A stretch of DNA of 64,000 bases from Pseudomonadota bacterium (GCA_024743055.1 JANSXH010000006.1:62001-126000), one strand, 5' to 3'. Shown: positions 27,629 through 36,690, counted from the first letter of the stretch. Numbers and translations are program-made. The notes: generated by a model not told the origin, from the sequence alone.

Positions 27629-28942
27629 CTAAGATCCAAATACCCGCGCAAAAATCGTATCCACATGCTTTGTGTGGTATTCAAGATCAAAGACGCTCTC
27701 GATATGCTCGTCAGTTAGGGCTGCAGTCACCTCAGAATCTGATTTGAGCAACTCCATAAAATCCGCACCTTCTTTCCAGACCTTCATAGCATTTCGCTGT
27801 ACCAGACGGTACGAATCCTCTCGACTGACACCAGCCTGGGTCAAAGCCAGCAATACTCGCTGAGAATGGATCAATCCACCCAGCTTGTTCATGTTTGCCA
27901 TCATATTGTCCGGGTAAATCACCAGCTTCTCAATCACCGATGTCAGCCTTGCAAGGGCAAAATCAAGCGTGATCGTCGCATCTGGTCCAATGCCGCGCTC
28001 AACTGACGAATGAGAAATATCCCGTTCATGCCAGAGCGCCACATTTTCCATTGCCGGAATGGTCGCCATCCGGACCAAACGGGCGAGCCCTGTGAGGTTT
28101 TCTGTGAGAACCGGATTCCGCTTATGAGGCATTGCAGAGGATCCCTTTTGGCCTGGTGCAAAATACTCTTCCGCCTCAAGCACTTCGGTGCGTTGTAAGT
28201 GGCGAATTTCTACAGCCAGCCTTTCAATTGAGCTGGCAATGACGCCAAGGGTCGCAAAAAACATGGCGTGGCGATCCCGCGGGATGACTTGAGTGGAGGC
28301 GGGCTCCGGCTCTAACCCCAAGGCTTTCGCGACATGTTCTTCCACAAACGGATCGATATTTGCGAATGTTCCGACGGCGCCAGAAATAGCACAGGTCGCA
28401 ATATCCTTCCGAGCATGAACCAGCCGTTCCCGATTGCGGTCAAATTCGGCATAAGCCTGGGCCATTTTCAATCCAAATGTCACGGGTTCCGCATGAATTC
28501 CGTGAGACCGCCCGACACAAACGTCATTTTTATGGGCATAGGCTTTGGTTTTGAGGGTTTCCAATAGTGCATCCAGCCCATCAATCAGAAGATCTGCTGC
28601 CTTCGTCAATTGTACGGAGAGGCACGTGTCCAATACATCGGATGAGGTCATTCCCTGGTGAACAAAGCGGGCTTCATCCCCCACATATTCTGCAAGGTTT
28701 GTCAGAAACGCGATCACATCATGTTTGGTTTCCCGCTCAATCTCATCAATACGATCAATGTCAAAATTACCCCGTTCCCAAACTGCTTTCGCTGCATCTT
28801 CTGGAATCACGCCTAATTTTGCTTGTGCATCACAGGCATGAGCTTCGATTTCGAACCAGATTTTAAATTTACTTTTCGGCTCCCAAAGGGCGGTCATTTC
28901 CGGGCGGGCATAGCGGGGAATCATATCAAGAGTTACCTTCAA
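27629..28942 (-). CDS. purB: Adenylosuccinate lyase
   Basis: Fumarase-superfamily enzyme acting twice in purine synthesis, on SAICAR and on adenylosuccinate. The 437 residues include the signature loop SSAMPHKRNPVL with the catalytic serine, TSSDVLDTC, and GRSHGIHAEP with the catalytic His. Purine genes lie on both sides of the DUF1476 gene, but purB is separated from purC by it and has its own promoter. Confidence 0.98.
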   Translation of the reverse strand: MKVTLDMIPRYARPEMTALWEPKSKFKIWFEIEAHACDAQAKLGVIPEDAAKAVWERGNFDIDRIDEIERETKHDVIAFLTNLAEYVGDEARFVHQGMTSSDVLDTCLSVQLTKAADLLIDGLDALLETLKTKAYAHKNDVCVGRSHGIHAEPVTFGLKMAQAYAEFDRNRERLVHARKDIATCAISGAVGTFANIDPFVEEHVAKALGLEPEPASTQVIPRDRHAMFFATLGVIASSIERLAVEIRHLQRTEVLEAEEYFAPGQKGSSAMPHKRNPVLTENLTGLARLVRMATIPAMENVALWHERDISHSSVERGIGPDATITLDFALARLTSVIEKLVIYPDNMMANMNKLGGLIHSQRVLLALTQAGVSREDSYRLVQRNAMKVWKEGADFMELLKSDSEVTAALTDEHIESVFDLEYHTKHVDTIFARVFGS

Positions 28943-29061
28943 AGGGTTATGGATTGAGAGCTCTTTCGCACATGCGACGGAGCCAATGGCGGTTGACTAG
29001 CAGAGATAGACGGAAAGCTCAACTATTTGGGCGAATGGACGAGGAATTTGCTCCGGAAATC

Positions 29062-29844
29062 TTAAATGAGACCCCGTTCCTTCATACTTTTGCATCTGTT
29101 GCCGCCGACAATCAGATGATCATGAACTTTGATCTTGAGGGACGCGGCAGCCATGATGATTTCCCGTGTCATTTCAATATCCGCCATTGAAGGTTCCACT
29201 TCACCAGAGGGATGGTTGTGAACAAGAATCAATGCAGTCGATCCCAACTCCAAGGCCCGTTTGACAACTTCTCTTGTATAGACAGCCGTATGGTTCACTG
29301 TACCCGTTTGCTGAACTTCATCTGCGATCAAGCGATTCTTTGTATTCAGGAATAGAACACGGAAATGCTCGATGTCTTTGTCGCCCATTGTTCCAACACA
29401 ATAGTCTTCAAGAGCTTGCGAAGATCCAAGAAGATTCTTGTCTTTCAGCTCACTACGAAGAAGCTTTTCTCCTAACAATTCTGCAATTTTTAATGTGGCG
29501 ATAACTGCATCACCAACCTTGTCGATCTTTCTGAGACTAACCGGGTCAGCTTTTAGCACCAGCGCCAGTTCCCCAAATTCACGTATGAGAGATTTTGCGA
29601 GGGGCTTGGTGTCCCCGCGTGGATTTGCAGCAAATAACAGCATTTCGAGGATCTCATAATCCGCAAGGCTTGACGCCCCTTTGGACAACACACGAGATCT
29701 CAGTCTTTCTCTGTGACCTAACTTATCGGTGTTCTTGCTATTCTTGAGTTCGGTTTGTTTGTCTTCCAACCCGAAAACATACTCTTTTGATTCGAGCTCT
29801 TTCAGGGAGAGAGAGGTATCCTGGAATTTCCTCTCAGTTCCCAT
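29062..29844 (-). CDS. radC: RadC-family protein (MPN+/JAMM domain)
   Basis: Member of the RadC family, historically called a DNA-repair protein; its true biochemical role is unsettled. The 260 residues have a helix-hairpin-helix-like N-terminal half and an MPN domain with JAMM ligands His209, His211 and Asp222 (HNHPSG then an Asp at +11). ATG 29844 is chosen: it overlaps the 3' end of map by 11 bp, so the two are translationally coupled. A longer reading from 29970 would run through the map coding region and is not family-like. Confidence 0.92.
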   Translation of the reverse strand: MGTERKFQDTSLSLKELESKEYVFGLEDKQTELKNSKNTDKLGHRERLRSRVLSKGASSLADYEILEMLLFAANPRGDTKPLAKSLIREFGELALVLKADPVSLRKIDKVGDAVIATLKIAELLGEKLLRSELKDKNLLGSSQALEDYCVGTMGDKDIEHFRVLFLNTKNRLIADEVQQTGTVNHTAVYTREVVKRALELGSTALILVHNHPSGEVEPSMADIEMTREIIMAAASLKIKVHDHLIVGGNRCKSMKERGLI

Positions 29845-30658
29845 AAGGTGGACAATCCAAACCCAATGGCGACTTTGTGAAAATCTCGTAGCCGGTTTCG
29901 GTGACCCCAAGTGAATGCTCAAACTGGGCGGAAAGGGATCGATCCTTTGTGATCGCTGTCCAGCCATCATCCAGCACCTTGACCTGCCAGGTGCCGAGAT
30001 TAATCATCGGCTCAATGGTAAAGATCATGCCCGCCCGAAGCTCGGTTCCTTCGCCGGGCGTTCCGTAATGAACGATATTCGGCACATCATGAAAAACCTG
30101 GCCAAGGCCATGACCGCAAAAGTCACGAACAACCGAGCAGCGCTTACCTTCAGCGAAATTCTGAATTGCGTAGCCAATATCTCCGGTTGTCGCCCCAGGC
30201 TTGACCACTTCAATACCACGCATGAGGCATTCATAGGTGATATCAATCAGACGACTGGCTTTAATACTGGGCTTGCCGGCTATGTACATACGGCTGCTGT
30301 CCCCATGCCAACCATCAACAATCGGCGTCACATCGATATTAACGATATCCCCAGATTTCAATTTTTTCGGACCTGGGATGCCGTGACAGACAACATGGTT
30401 GACGGATGTGCAGATAGATTTCGGAAATCCGCGATAGTTGAGGGGAGCACATATGCCACCTCGCTCCGTAATAAAGTTATGGCATAGCGTATTAAGCTCT
30501 TCCGTGGTGACCCCGGGGACCACATGCTCGGCAATCATGTCAAGGGTTTCAGCTGCCAGATGCCCAGCGTTACGCATCCCTTCAAAGCCTTCCGGCCCAT
30601 GAAGTTTAATGACGCCCGTGTTGCGTTCGGGTGTTTCTTTGCTATTAACGTATTTCAT
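29834..30658 (-). CDS. map: Type I methionine aminopeptidase
   Basis: Removes N-terminal Met from nascent proteins. The 274-residue metalloprotease has the pita-bread fold motifs: HGIPGPKKLKSGDIVNIDVT with the first Asp ligand, DSSRMYIAG with the second, GHGLGQVFHDVPNI with the His ligands, and FTIEPMIN and FEHSLGVTE with Glu ligands. The N-terminal extension of about 20 residues is unremarkable. It overlaps radC by 11 bp, and sfsA ends 52 bp upstream in the same orientation. Confidence 0.97.
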   Translation of the reverse strand: MKYVNSKETPERNTGVIKLHGPEGFEGMRNAGHLAAETLDMIAEHVVPGVTTEELNTLCHNFITERGGICAPLNYRGFPKSICTSVNHVVCHGIPGPKKLKSGDIVNIDVTPIVDGWHGDSSRMYIAGKPSIKASRLIDITYECLMRGIEVVKPGATTGDIGYAIQNFAEGKRCSVVRDFCGHGLGQVFHDVPNIVHYGTPGEGTELRAGMIFTIEPMINLGTWQVKVLDDGWTAITKDRSLSAQFEHSLGVTETGYEIFTKSPLGLDCPPYGN

Positions 30659-30710
30659 ATCCGCTCTTTTATTTTCGGCGAATTATACCCCAAAATTCCT
30701 TAAAACAAAA

Positions 30711-31412
30711 CTAGTCTATAAGGGGTTGGCGCGTGCCGATTACAATGTTCTCTGTCGTTATGTGGCAGTCATAGCCCAAAATTTCAACGCCTGCAGCCAT
30801 TGCTTGCTTGAAGGCTGTGGCATACTCGGGATCGATATCTTTCGCAATGGAAAAACCTTTGCAGTCCTGTCTTTGTATCAAATAAAGCATGACGGCCCGG
30901 TGCCCGTCGCGGACCATGTTGGAGAGTTCTTTCAGGTGTTTTGTCCCCCGAGATGTCACGGCGTCCGGAAATTCCGCCCATTCTGCGTCCCGTTTTAAGG
31001 TAACATTCTTGATTTCGACGTAACAATCCGGTTTCTGTTCATCGCTTAGAAAAATATCGATGCGTGAATTTTCTCCATATTTCACTTCCCGTTTCAAATG
31101 GTCATAGCCTGTCAATTCCGAAATCTCGGCTCTCCCAATTGCCTCGGCAACAATCGCATTGGGCAATGAAGTGTTAATCCCAACAAGGGACGTGCCGACA
31201 TCTACAAGCTCCCAGGTATATTGCAGTTTTCTTTTAGGGTTATTAGCCGGTGACAGCCAGACCCCAAGACCTGGTTCCTTCAAGCCCATCATTGATCCTG
31301 AATTGGCAACATGTGCCGTTACGATTTCTCCAGTATCCAGTTCGATATCGCTTAGAAACCGTTTATATCTTTTGATCAATCGGCCCTTGATCAGAGGGGC
31401 TGAAAACTGCAT
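30711..31412 (-). CDS. sfsA: SfsA family protein
   Basis: Member of the sugar fermentation stimulation family, DNA-binding/nuclease-like in structure, with poorly known function. The 233 residues contain an OB-like N-terminal part (LIKGRLIKRYKRFLSDIEL, TAHVANSGSM), and a nuclease-fold core with SRIDIFLSD and CYVEIKNVTL, whose acidic and lysine residues match the catalytic pattern. It sits upstream of map in the sfsA-map-radC run, and is divergent from the CinA-like gene at 31528. Confidence 0.93.
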   Translation of the reverse strand: MQFSAPLIKGRLIKRYKRFLSDIELDTGEIVTAHVANSGSMMGLKEPGLGVWLSPANNPKRKLQYTWELVDVGTSLVGINTSLPNAIVAEAIGRAEISELTGYDHLKREVKYGENSRIDIFLSDEQKPDCYVEIKNVTLKRDAEWAEFPDAVTSRGTKHLKELSNMVRDGHRAVMLYLIQRQDCKGFSIAKDIDPEYATAFKQAMAAGVEILGYDCHITTENIVIGTRQPLID

Positions 31413-31527
31413 GGGACTACCTGTGTGCTGAGGAAATTGTCTAATTGATGCAAATTCCTTTTAAACTGATTAAACTCCGTGCAAAATAGATAAATACAGA
31501 ATTATTCCATACAAACTGGATTGCTAC

Positions 31528-32301
31528 ATGTCCGAACATCAAATTCCGGATAGAAAAATTGTCACCGCCTGCATGCTGGTGATAGGGGACGAGATCCTGT
31601 CAGGCCGGACTCAGGATAAGAACATGGCTTATCTTGCTACCCGCCTGAATGAAACCGGCATTCAATTGAAGGAAGCCCGAGTCATTCCGGATGTGGAGGA
31701 AGAGATTGTCCAGGCAGTCAATGAGTGCCGACGGAAATATGACTATGTCTTTACCTCCGGCGGCATTGGTCCGACACATGATGACATCACGGCTGATTCA
31801 ATGGCAGCTGCCTTTGATGTAGGTATCGATTTCCATCCAGAAGCGATGGAAATTCTGACACGCCATTACGAGGCAAGTGGCATCGAATTCAATGATGCGC
31901 GCAAGCGCATGGCCCGTATTCCTGATGGTGCAATCCTGATTGACAATCCGGTAAGCAAAGCCCCCGGGTTCCAGATGGAGAATGTCTTCGTCATGGCGGG
32001 TGTGCCGGCCATCATGCAGGCCATGCTGGAAGGCATAGCCTTCCGATTGACGGGCGGTTCCAAAATGCTAAGCCGAACTCTGGGCGCCAGTCTTCCAGAA
32101 GGGAAAGTCGCCCAAAAATTGGGAGAGCTGCAAGAGAAATATCCAAACGTTTCCCTTGGATCTTATCCCTATTTTCGTCAAGGCAATGTGGGAACCAATC
32201 TGGTATTGCGGTCAATTATAGAAGAAGATCTCAATGCTGCCTTCGATGAGCTTCAAAGCCATCTTATGAATGAAGGCATTACTGTCATTGAAACGACATA
32301 A
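31528..32301 (+). CDS. CinA-like molybdopterin-binding domain protein
   Basis: MoCF_biosynth-domain protein of 257 residues. It carries GDEILSGRTQDKN at 20-32 and TSGGIGPTHDDIT at 76-88, both typical of the CinA N-terminal (COG1058) domain. It lacks the C-terminal nicotinamide-mononucleotide deamidase domain of full CinA, so it is the stand-alone version common in alphaproteobacteria. COG1058 proteins are linked to ADP-ribose pyrophosphatase activity; specificity here is unknown. Confidence 0.9.
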   Translation: MSEHQIPDRKIVTACMLVIGDEILSGRTQDKNMAYLATRLNETGIQLKEARVIPDVEEEIVQAVNECRRKYDYVFTSGGIGPTHDDITADSMAAAFDVGIDFHPEAMEILTRHYEASGIEFNDARKRMARIPDGAILIDNPVSKAPGFQMENVFVMAGVPAIMQAMLEGIAFRLTGGSKMLSRTLGASLPEGKVAQKLGELQEKYPNVSLGSYPYFRQGNVGTNLVLRSIIEEDLNAAFDELQSHLMNEGITVIETT

Positions 32302-32318
32302 AAAAACCGGGCGACCGG
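32300..32318 (-). terminator. Possible intrinsic terminator downstream of the fasciclin gene
   Basis: Reading leftward: CCGG, loop TCGC, CCGG, then seven T residues. The stem is short (4 bp GC) but the U-tract is perfect. It lies about 80 bp beyond the fasciclin stop and touches the end of the convergent CinA-like gene. Confidence 0.5.
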
Positions 32319-32399
32319 CACAAGAACAAAGGGGAAGAATGTTCGAGTGACGATCGCCGCGGCATGATTAGCAGGAAAGGGGAGACCTGCTATGTAATC

Positions 32400-32924
32400 T
32401 TAGTTCTCAGGTGGCAGGATCACCGTGTCGATCACGTGAATGACACCATTGCTGGCTTCCACATCAGCTGCAATTACTTTGGCTGAGCCGTTCAGCATCA
32501 CGCCATCCGTACCATCAATCATGATTTTGCTTCCCTGGACGCTTGCAGGATCGAGTTTCTTACCAACAACCGCAGAAGCAGGTACTTCACCCGCAAGCAC
32601 GTGATACGTCAGGATAGAAACAAGCTTGTCTTTGTTTTCAGGCTTCAGCAGCGTTTCAACTGTACCAGCTGGCAGCTTGGCAAATGCGTCGTCAGTTGGC
32701 GCGAAGACCGTAAATGGTCCTGGGCTCTGTAACGTTTCAACAAGTCCTGCAGCCTTCACAGCGGCGACGAGTGTGTTGAATTGGCCAGCCTCAACAGCTG
32801 TTACAACGATATCTTTTTCTTTAGCGTCCATTTTTTTGTCAGCCATTTTCTTGTCCTGTGCGCACGCCACAGCAAAAATCCCGACGAACACAATCGCAGT
32901 AAAGTTTCTAATTAAACGAGACAT
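32400..32924 (-). CDS. Fasciclin (FAS1)-domain lipoprotein
   Basis: Secreted or lipid-anchored protein with one FAS1 domain, a fold used for adhesion or matrix contacts. The precursor is 174 residues: a lipoprotein-like signal ending VAC at Cys21, a short lysine-rich linker, then the FAS1 motifs [33 protein letters not shown] and [15 protein letters not shown] strong GGAGG precedes the ATG. It stands alone, so no partner can be named; comparable proteins are common in marine bacteria. Confidence 0.92.
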   Translation of the reverse strand: MSRLIRNFTAIVFVGIFAVACAQDKKMADKKMDAKEKDIVVTAVEAGQFNTLVAAVKAAGLVETLQSPGPFTVFAPTDDAFAKLPAGTVETLLKPENKDKLVSILTYHVLAGEVPASAVVGKKLDPASVQGSKIMIDGTDGVMLNGSAKVIAADVEASNGVIHVIDTVILPPEN

Positions 32925-33060
32925 GTAACCCTCCTCAGGTCATAGGTTGTTGGTAGTCAAAAAAAACTCAATCGCGAACTGTGTTTTGAAGCTTTTACGG
33001 GGAGGGTTTTGAAACAGATCACTCAACAGACCAAAAAAAAATTCAGGGACGAATTTCCGC

Positions 33061-33089
33061 TTGTCTCACCGGGCCGTGGCGATTAGGTT
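33061..33089 (+). promoter_or_regulatory. Possible tRNA-Leu promoter
   Basis: TTGTCT (33061-33066), 17 bp, TAGGTT (33084-33089), ending 10 bp before the tRNA. The arrangement resembles the TTGACC/TATGTT promoter of the tRNA-Lys gene in this window. The hexamers are imperfect. Confidence 0.45.
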
Positions 33090-33099
33090 GTTGCTCGCC

Positions 33100-33186
33100 G
33101 CCCGCATGGTGAAATTGGTAAACACAGTAGACTTAAAATCTGCCGCTCGTAAGGGCTTCCCGGTTCAATTCCGGGTGCGGGCACCA
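33100..33186 (+). tRNA. tRNA-Leu (TAA)
   Basis: 87 nt including an encoded CCA. The acceptor stem GCCCGCA pairs with TGCGGGC, then discriminator A and CCA. The anticodon loop is CTTAAAA, anticodon TAA, on stem GTAGA/TCTGC. The long variable arm of a class II tRNA and the TTCAATT-type T-loop are present. No att duplication is seen nearby. Confidence 0.96.
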
Positions 33187-33293
33187 TTCTCTTTATTCTC
33201 CTATCACATTTAAAAGCCGACAGAGCAGGATTGATGTCACTTCCTGTTGGCCTATAGTAGCCTCGTCGTATTCTAACCAGAGGAGATGGCAAG

Positions 33294-34487
33294 GTGATAT
33301 TCAGTCAGGAAAATATAGTCGATCCCTTTCCATCCCTTGCGGAGCAGCGGGAAAATGCGCCTGTCAGCTGGCATGACGATCTCAAGGCGTGGGTTGTTCT
33401 GGATTATCGGGATATATCATCTGCTTTGAAAAATCCGTCTTTCTCCTCCAATCGGGTAACGGAGTATCTGGCGAAGGCCAGGGGCACTGATCTTGAATCG
33501 GTCTATGAGATATTGTCCCTTTTAATGCTACAACGGGACGAGCCGGATCATTCGCGCCTGCGCAACCTGGTACATTTTGCTTTCAAAAAGGCAGCCGTTG
33601 AAACCTATGAAGCCCGAATCCGGGAGATGGCGCAGGAGCTACTGTCTCCAGCTCGCAAATCTGGTGAGATGGATTTCGTCAGTGACTTTGCTGTCCCGCT
33701 GCCCATCATGGTGATCTCAGAGATCGTCGGGATCCCACAGGAAGACCGGGGCAAGGTTAAGCGCCTTTGTGACGGATTTTCCGTGGTTGCTTTGAACTTC
33801 TACGCTCATATCACCGATGAGCAACTGAGTTATGGTCGGGACTGTATTGAAGAGTTTAAATCCTATCTCAAACACCAGGCCGATTTGAGACATCAGTCCT
33901 CCGAGACAGATTTGCTTTCCTATCTGGTTCATGCAGAAGAAGATGGGGAAAAATTGAGTTTCGACGAAATCGTCGCCAATACCTTGCTGCTTCTGAATGC
34001 AGGAAATGAAACCACAACCTGTTTGCTCGCCAATGGCTTGAAATCCCTCCTAAAGCAACCAGAGCAGCTGGCGCGGATGCGGCAGGACGAGAGTCTTATC
34101 AGGTTGGCTGTTGAGGAACTGCTGAGATATGAAAACCCCGTTCAGTTTGTTGGTCGTATTTGTACGGAAGATATGGAATTTGGCGGAAAAAACTTGAAGC
34201 AAGGAGACCTTGTGCTGCTTGTTCTGGCGTCAGCCGGTCGTGACCCGCTAGAGTTTCCGGAGCCTGATCAGCTCGACATTTCGCGTCATCCTAACCATCA
34301 TTTAGCCTTTAGCAGTGGACCGCATCTATGCGCCGGCGTTCAACTGGCCCGACTGGAAGCTCGGATCGGGTTTGAGGAAGTCATCCGCACTTTTTCCCAT
34401 ATCGAGCTGGCAAGTCCGGACATCCAATATGGCTCTAATCTCAACCTTCGATGTCCTTTAGCGCTCCCCATAAAGACAATTATCTAA
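33294..34487 (+). CDS. Cytochrome P450
   Basis: Soluble class I bacterial P450, 397 residues. The oxygen-activating I-helix motif AGNETT is at 236-241, ExxR at E275-R278, and the heme-ligand loop FSSGPHLCAG places the thiolate at Cys346. The GTG start has AGGAG 8 bp upstream. No ferredoxin or ferredoxin reductase gene is adjacent, so electron partners must be elsewhere. It stands alone after tRNA-Leu. The substrate is not predictable. Confidence 0.95.
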   Translation: MIFSQENIVDPFPSLAEQRENAPVSWHDDLKAWVVLDYRDISSALKNPSFSSNRVTEYLAKARGTDLESVYEILSLLMLQRDEPDHSRLRNLVHFAFKKAAVETYEARIREMAQELLSPARKSGEMDFVSDFAVPLPIMVISEIVGIPQEDRGKVKRLCDGFSVVALNFYAHITDEQLSYGRDCIEEFKSYLKHQADLRHQSSETDLLSYLVHAEEDGEKLSFDEIVANTLLLLNAGNETTTCLLANGLKSLLKQPEQLARMRQDESLIRLAVEELLRYENPVQFVGRICTEDMEFGGKNLKQGDLVLLVLASAGRDPLEFPEPDQLDISRHPNHHLAFSSGPHLCAGVQLARLEARIGFEEVIRTFSHIELASPDIQYGSNLNLRCPLALPIKTII

Positions 34488-34614
34488 AATTTCCGGTTAA
34501 TTTGTAAAATATGCCTCTCGGTAAGGATCTGGTTACCAATTCCGTGTATAGCTAGTGCTATGAGCTGCTATTTCTTTGAAATTACGTAGTCCTGGCAAGT
34601 GGTTAGGGAATAAG

Positions 34615-34869
34615 ATGAAGAACAAGATCCAGATGAATGTTCGTGTGACCGAGGAACAGAAAGACGTTCTGTCCAAGGTCCTGGATGTATTGCGTGAGGA
34701 TGAAGCCGGCAATCGGGTAGAAGACCTTGAAAACTGGCTGGCAGGCTATGGCAATGTTAATGCAGGGGACGTCGAGAAGATCATCGCCGAACGGGACGCC
34801 CGGATCAACGAGATAGAAGAGCGGCTGGCCAAACTCGAAGTCCTTATCCCTTACAAAAAACCAAACTAG
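34615..34869 (+). CDS. Small hypothetical protein with C-terminal coiled coil
   Basis: I do not recognise a family. The 84 residues start with IQMNVRVTEEQKDVLSKVL, resembling the strand-then-helix beginning of ribbon-helix-helix DNA-binding proteins, and end in a heptad-like helix (IIAERDARINEIEERLAKLE). AGGGA lies 5 bp before the ATG. It lies between the P450 and mlaC genes with its own gaps on either side. A regulator or small structural protein are both possible. Confidence 0.6.
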   Translation: MKNKIQMNVRVTEEQKDVLSKVLDVLREDEAGNRVEDLENWLAGYGNVNAGDVEKIIAERDARINEIEERLAKLEVLIPYKKPN

Positions 34870-34996
34870 GCAGTGTCCGATGAGCAAATGCGGTCGGGAT
34901 CACAAATTCGAGAAGTTCTTTTGAAATTTTCGAACTTAAGCCTAAACTATTGTTGGTGGGCCTTAAAACCACATCAGGTTTTTTAGTACAGGTAGC

Positions 34997-35626
34997 ATGG
35001 GTAATTTGTTCAGGAAAATAAGCATCGGAGTGATTTTGGCAGTTTTTTGCCAAGTTTTCTCGATCTCTTCTTTTGCAGAAGAGCGATCCGATCGCGCCCG
35101 CGCCCTAATCAGCGACCTTGCTGGAAATGCAAAGACAATCCTGTCCCTTCCTGAAAAAACCCTGGATGAGAGGGAACAACATCTGATCGAGTCGATCGGA
35201 AACGAATTCCATATTCCGTTTATCAGTCAATTCGTTGTTGGACCAGGTTGGGATAACTTGAGTGATCAGCAGCGAGCCGATTTCCTGGAGTTATTCGAAG
35301 ATTTCTTTCTTCGGGCTTACAGTAGCCAGCTAGGCGGATATCCGGATGAGGAACTCGTTATCGTCTCCGCAGCCAAAAAAGGTTCTAAAGATAGTTTCGT
35401 AATGACGAAGCTCCGACGCCCGGAACGGCAAACCGTCTCAATTCGTTGGCGTGTAAGGGAATTTCAGGACAAACCCCAAATCATCGATTTGTGGATTGAC
35501 GGAACCAGCGTCGCTTTGACCCACAGGGAAGGATTTCACCGGGTGCTGTCCAATGACGGCATTGATGGGCTAATCAATCTTTTAAAAATAAGGGCTGAGC
35601 GTTTGTCCGCTCAGCCTTCAGGATAG
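34997..35626 (+). CDS. mlaC: MlaC-type phospholipid-binding ABC transport protein
   Basis: Periplasmic lipid shuttle of the Mla pathway. The 209-residue precursor begins with a signal peptide (about 1-28, ending SSFA) and has the MlaC/Ttg2D pattern, including FHIPFISQFVVGPGWDNLSDQQRADFLELF and VSIRWRVREFQDKPQIIDLWIDGTSV. Its MlaD partner is encoded at 514, away from this gene. The Sel1 gene follows after 8 bp and shares its transcript. Confidence 0.92.
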   Translation: MGNLFRKISIGVILAVFCQVFSISSFAEERSDRARALISDLAGNAKTILSLPEKTLDEREQHLIESIGNEFHIPFISQFVVGPGWDNLSDQQRADFLELFEDFFLRAYSSQLGGYPDEELVIVSAAKKGSKDSFVMTKLRRPERQTVSIRWRVREFQDKPQIIDLWIDGTSVALTHREGFHRVLSNDGIDGLINLLKIRAERLSAQPSG

Positions 35627-35634
35627 GAGCAGAT

Positions 35635-36468
35635 ATGGTGAAATCCCTAAAATTGATCAAATTACCCTCTGTCTGTTCTCTTTTCCTTGTCATTATGCTG
35701 GGTGTCGGGACGAGCCTTTCCTTCAATACCACCGCGCTATCTGCAGAATCTGAGTTCGAGGCCGGATGGGAATTCTATCAGCAGGGCAAGTTTTCCCGCG
35801 CAATCAAAGTTTGGGAACCCCTGGCAGAGGAGGGGCATGCGGAAGCCCAGTTCAATCTCTCCATCATGTATGAGCAGGGACGGGGCGTTGATGTTGATGA
35901 AACCAGAGCCCGATATTGGAGCGATAAGGCGGTAGAGTCTGAATATCCACCAGCCCTTCACAACCGCGCTTTGGTTATGCTGGCCCAGAAAGATTATGGT
36001 GCAGCCATTGGACTATTGCGAAAGTCAGCCTCCGGAGATTTTCCACCTTCTCAATACAGCCTTGGAAAAATCTATCAGGCCGGCATCGGCCTTGAAGAAG
36101 ATCCCACCGATGCCTTCAAATATATTGAGATGGCGGCCAATAATGGATTTGCAAAAGCCCAGTATAACCTGGGCAAGATGTATCGGGATGGCTATGGCGT
36201 GCCGGTTGATGAAAAAACCTCTGCTGCATGGTATCTGAAGGCGGCTGAGCAAGGCTATAGCCAGGCCCAGAACAAAATTTCGGCCCGGTACGGAATTGGG
36301 GAAGGGGTGCCACAAAATGATATCCTCGCCCTCAAATGGGCCATACTCGCCGCAGAGGGCGGAATTGAGGGCGCCGTTCAAAAACAGGATTTCTTCAAAT
36401 CTCGCATGCCACAAAAGGATATCCTGACAGCTGAAAAACTCGCCGAAGAGTTCAAGCCGACAATGTAG
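35635..36468 (+). CDS. Secreted Sel1-repeat (TPR-like) protein
   Basis: Exported helical-repeat protein of 277 residues. A signal peptide (about 1-36) is followed by roughly six Sel1 units of about 36 residues, each with the pattern AxxxLGxMYxxGxGVxxD, as in AQYNLGKMYRDGYGVPVDE. Such proteins scaffold complexes or act in envelope regulation. The AGGAG ribosome-binding site lies within the 8-bp spacing after mlaC, so co-expression with mlaC is almost certain; a role in lipid trafficking is only suggested by context. Confidence 0.9.
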   Translation: MVKSLKLIKLPSVCSLFLVIMLGVGTSLSFNTTALSAESEFEAGWEFYQQGKFSRAIKVWEPLAEEGHAEAQFNLSIMYEQGRGVDVDETRARYWSDKAVESEYPPALHNRALVMLAQKDYGAAIGLLRKSASGDFPPSQYSLGKIYQAGIGLEEDPTDAFKYIEMAANNGFAKAQYNLGKMYRDGYGVPVDEKTSAAWYLKAAEQGYSQAQNKISARYGIGEGVPQNDILALKWAILAAEGGIEGAVQKQDFFKSRMPQKDILTAEKLAEEFKPTM

Positions 36469-36478
36469 GACGCAGATT

Positions 36479-36502
36479 CTATATAGCTAAATGTCTATAT
36501 AG
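36479..36502. repeat. Tandem CTATATAG palindromes, 16-bp period (two units)
   Basis: Perfect 8-bp palindromes at 36479-36486 and 36495-36502, separated by exactly 8 bp. The spacing is identical to that at 4411-4434. Here they lie between the Sel1 stop codon and the 3' end of the convergent tRNA-Lys, so a promoter operator is less obvious than at the first locus. No terminator-like stem forms. Confidence 0.65.
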
Positions 36503-36518
36503 ATTGTTTTGAGAAAAA

Positions 36519-36594
36519 TGGTGAGCCCGACAGGATTCGAACCTGTGACCCGCTGATTAAAAGTCAGCTGCTCTACCAACTGAGCTACGGGCCC
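36519..36594 (-). tRNA. tRNA-Lys (TTT)
   Basis: 76 nt including encoded CCA. Acceptor GGGCCCG pairs with CGGGCTC (one G-U), the D arm is GTAGCTCAGTTGGTAGAGC, the anticodon loop CTTTTAA has anticodon TTT, and the T arm carries GGTTCGAATCC. A consensus-like promoter lies upstream. Confidence 0.97.
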
Positions 36595-36661
36595 ACTATG
36601 TGAGGTTTGGCATTAAGGATCTGTCGTTCAGGCCCTCGCTTCAATGCCGCAATGCGGCTGC

Positions 36662-36690
36662 AACATAGGGACCCCATAGCATCTGGTCAA
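36662..36690 (-). promoter_or_regulatory. Sigma-70-type promoter for tRNA-Lys
   Basis: Reading leftward: TTGACC (complement of 36685-36690), 17 bp, TATGTT (complement of 36662-36667). The start of transcription would be about 60 nt before the mature tRNA. The hexamers and spacing match strong stable-RNA promoters in this group. Confidence 0.7.

Noticed and set aside
29845..29970. N-terminal extension of radC
   Set aside because: It lies in the map coding region, out of frame, with no RadC similarity.
33083..33292. Minus-strand frame across tRNA-Leu with APGIEPGSPYERQ
   Set aside because: This is the well-known spurious protein made by translating the antisense of a tRNA and its flank; no ribosome-binding site or family support.
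33100..36594. A mobile island between the two tRNAs
   Set aside because: No integrase, no duplicated tRNA 3' end and ordinary housekeeping genes between them.
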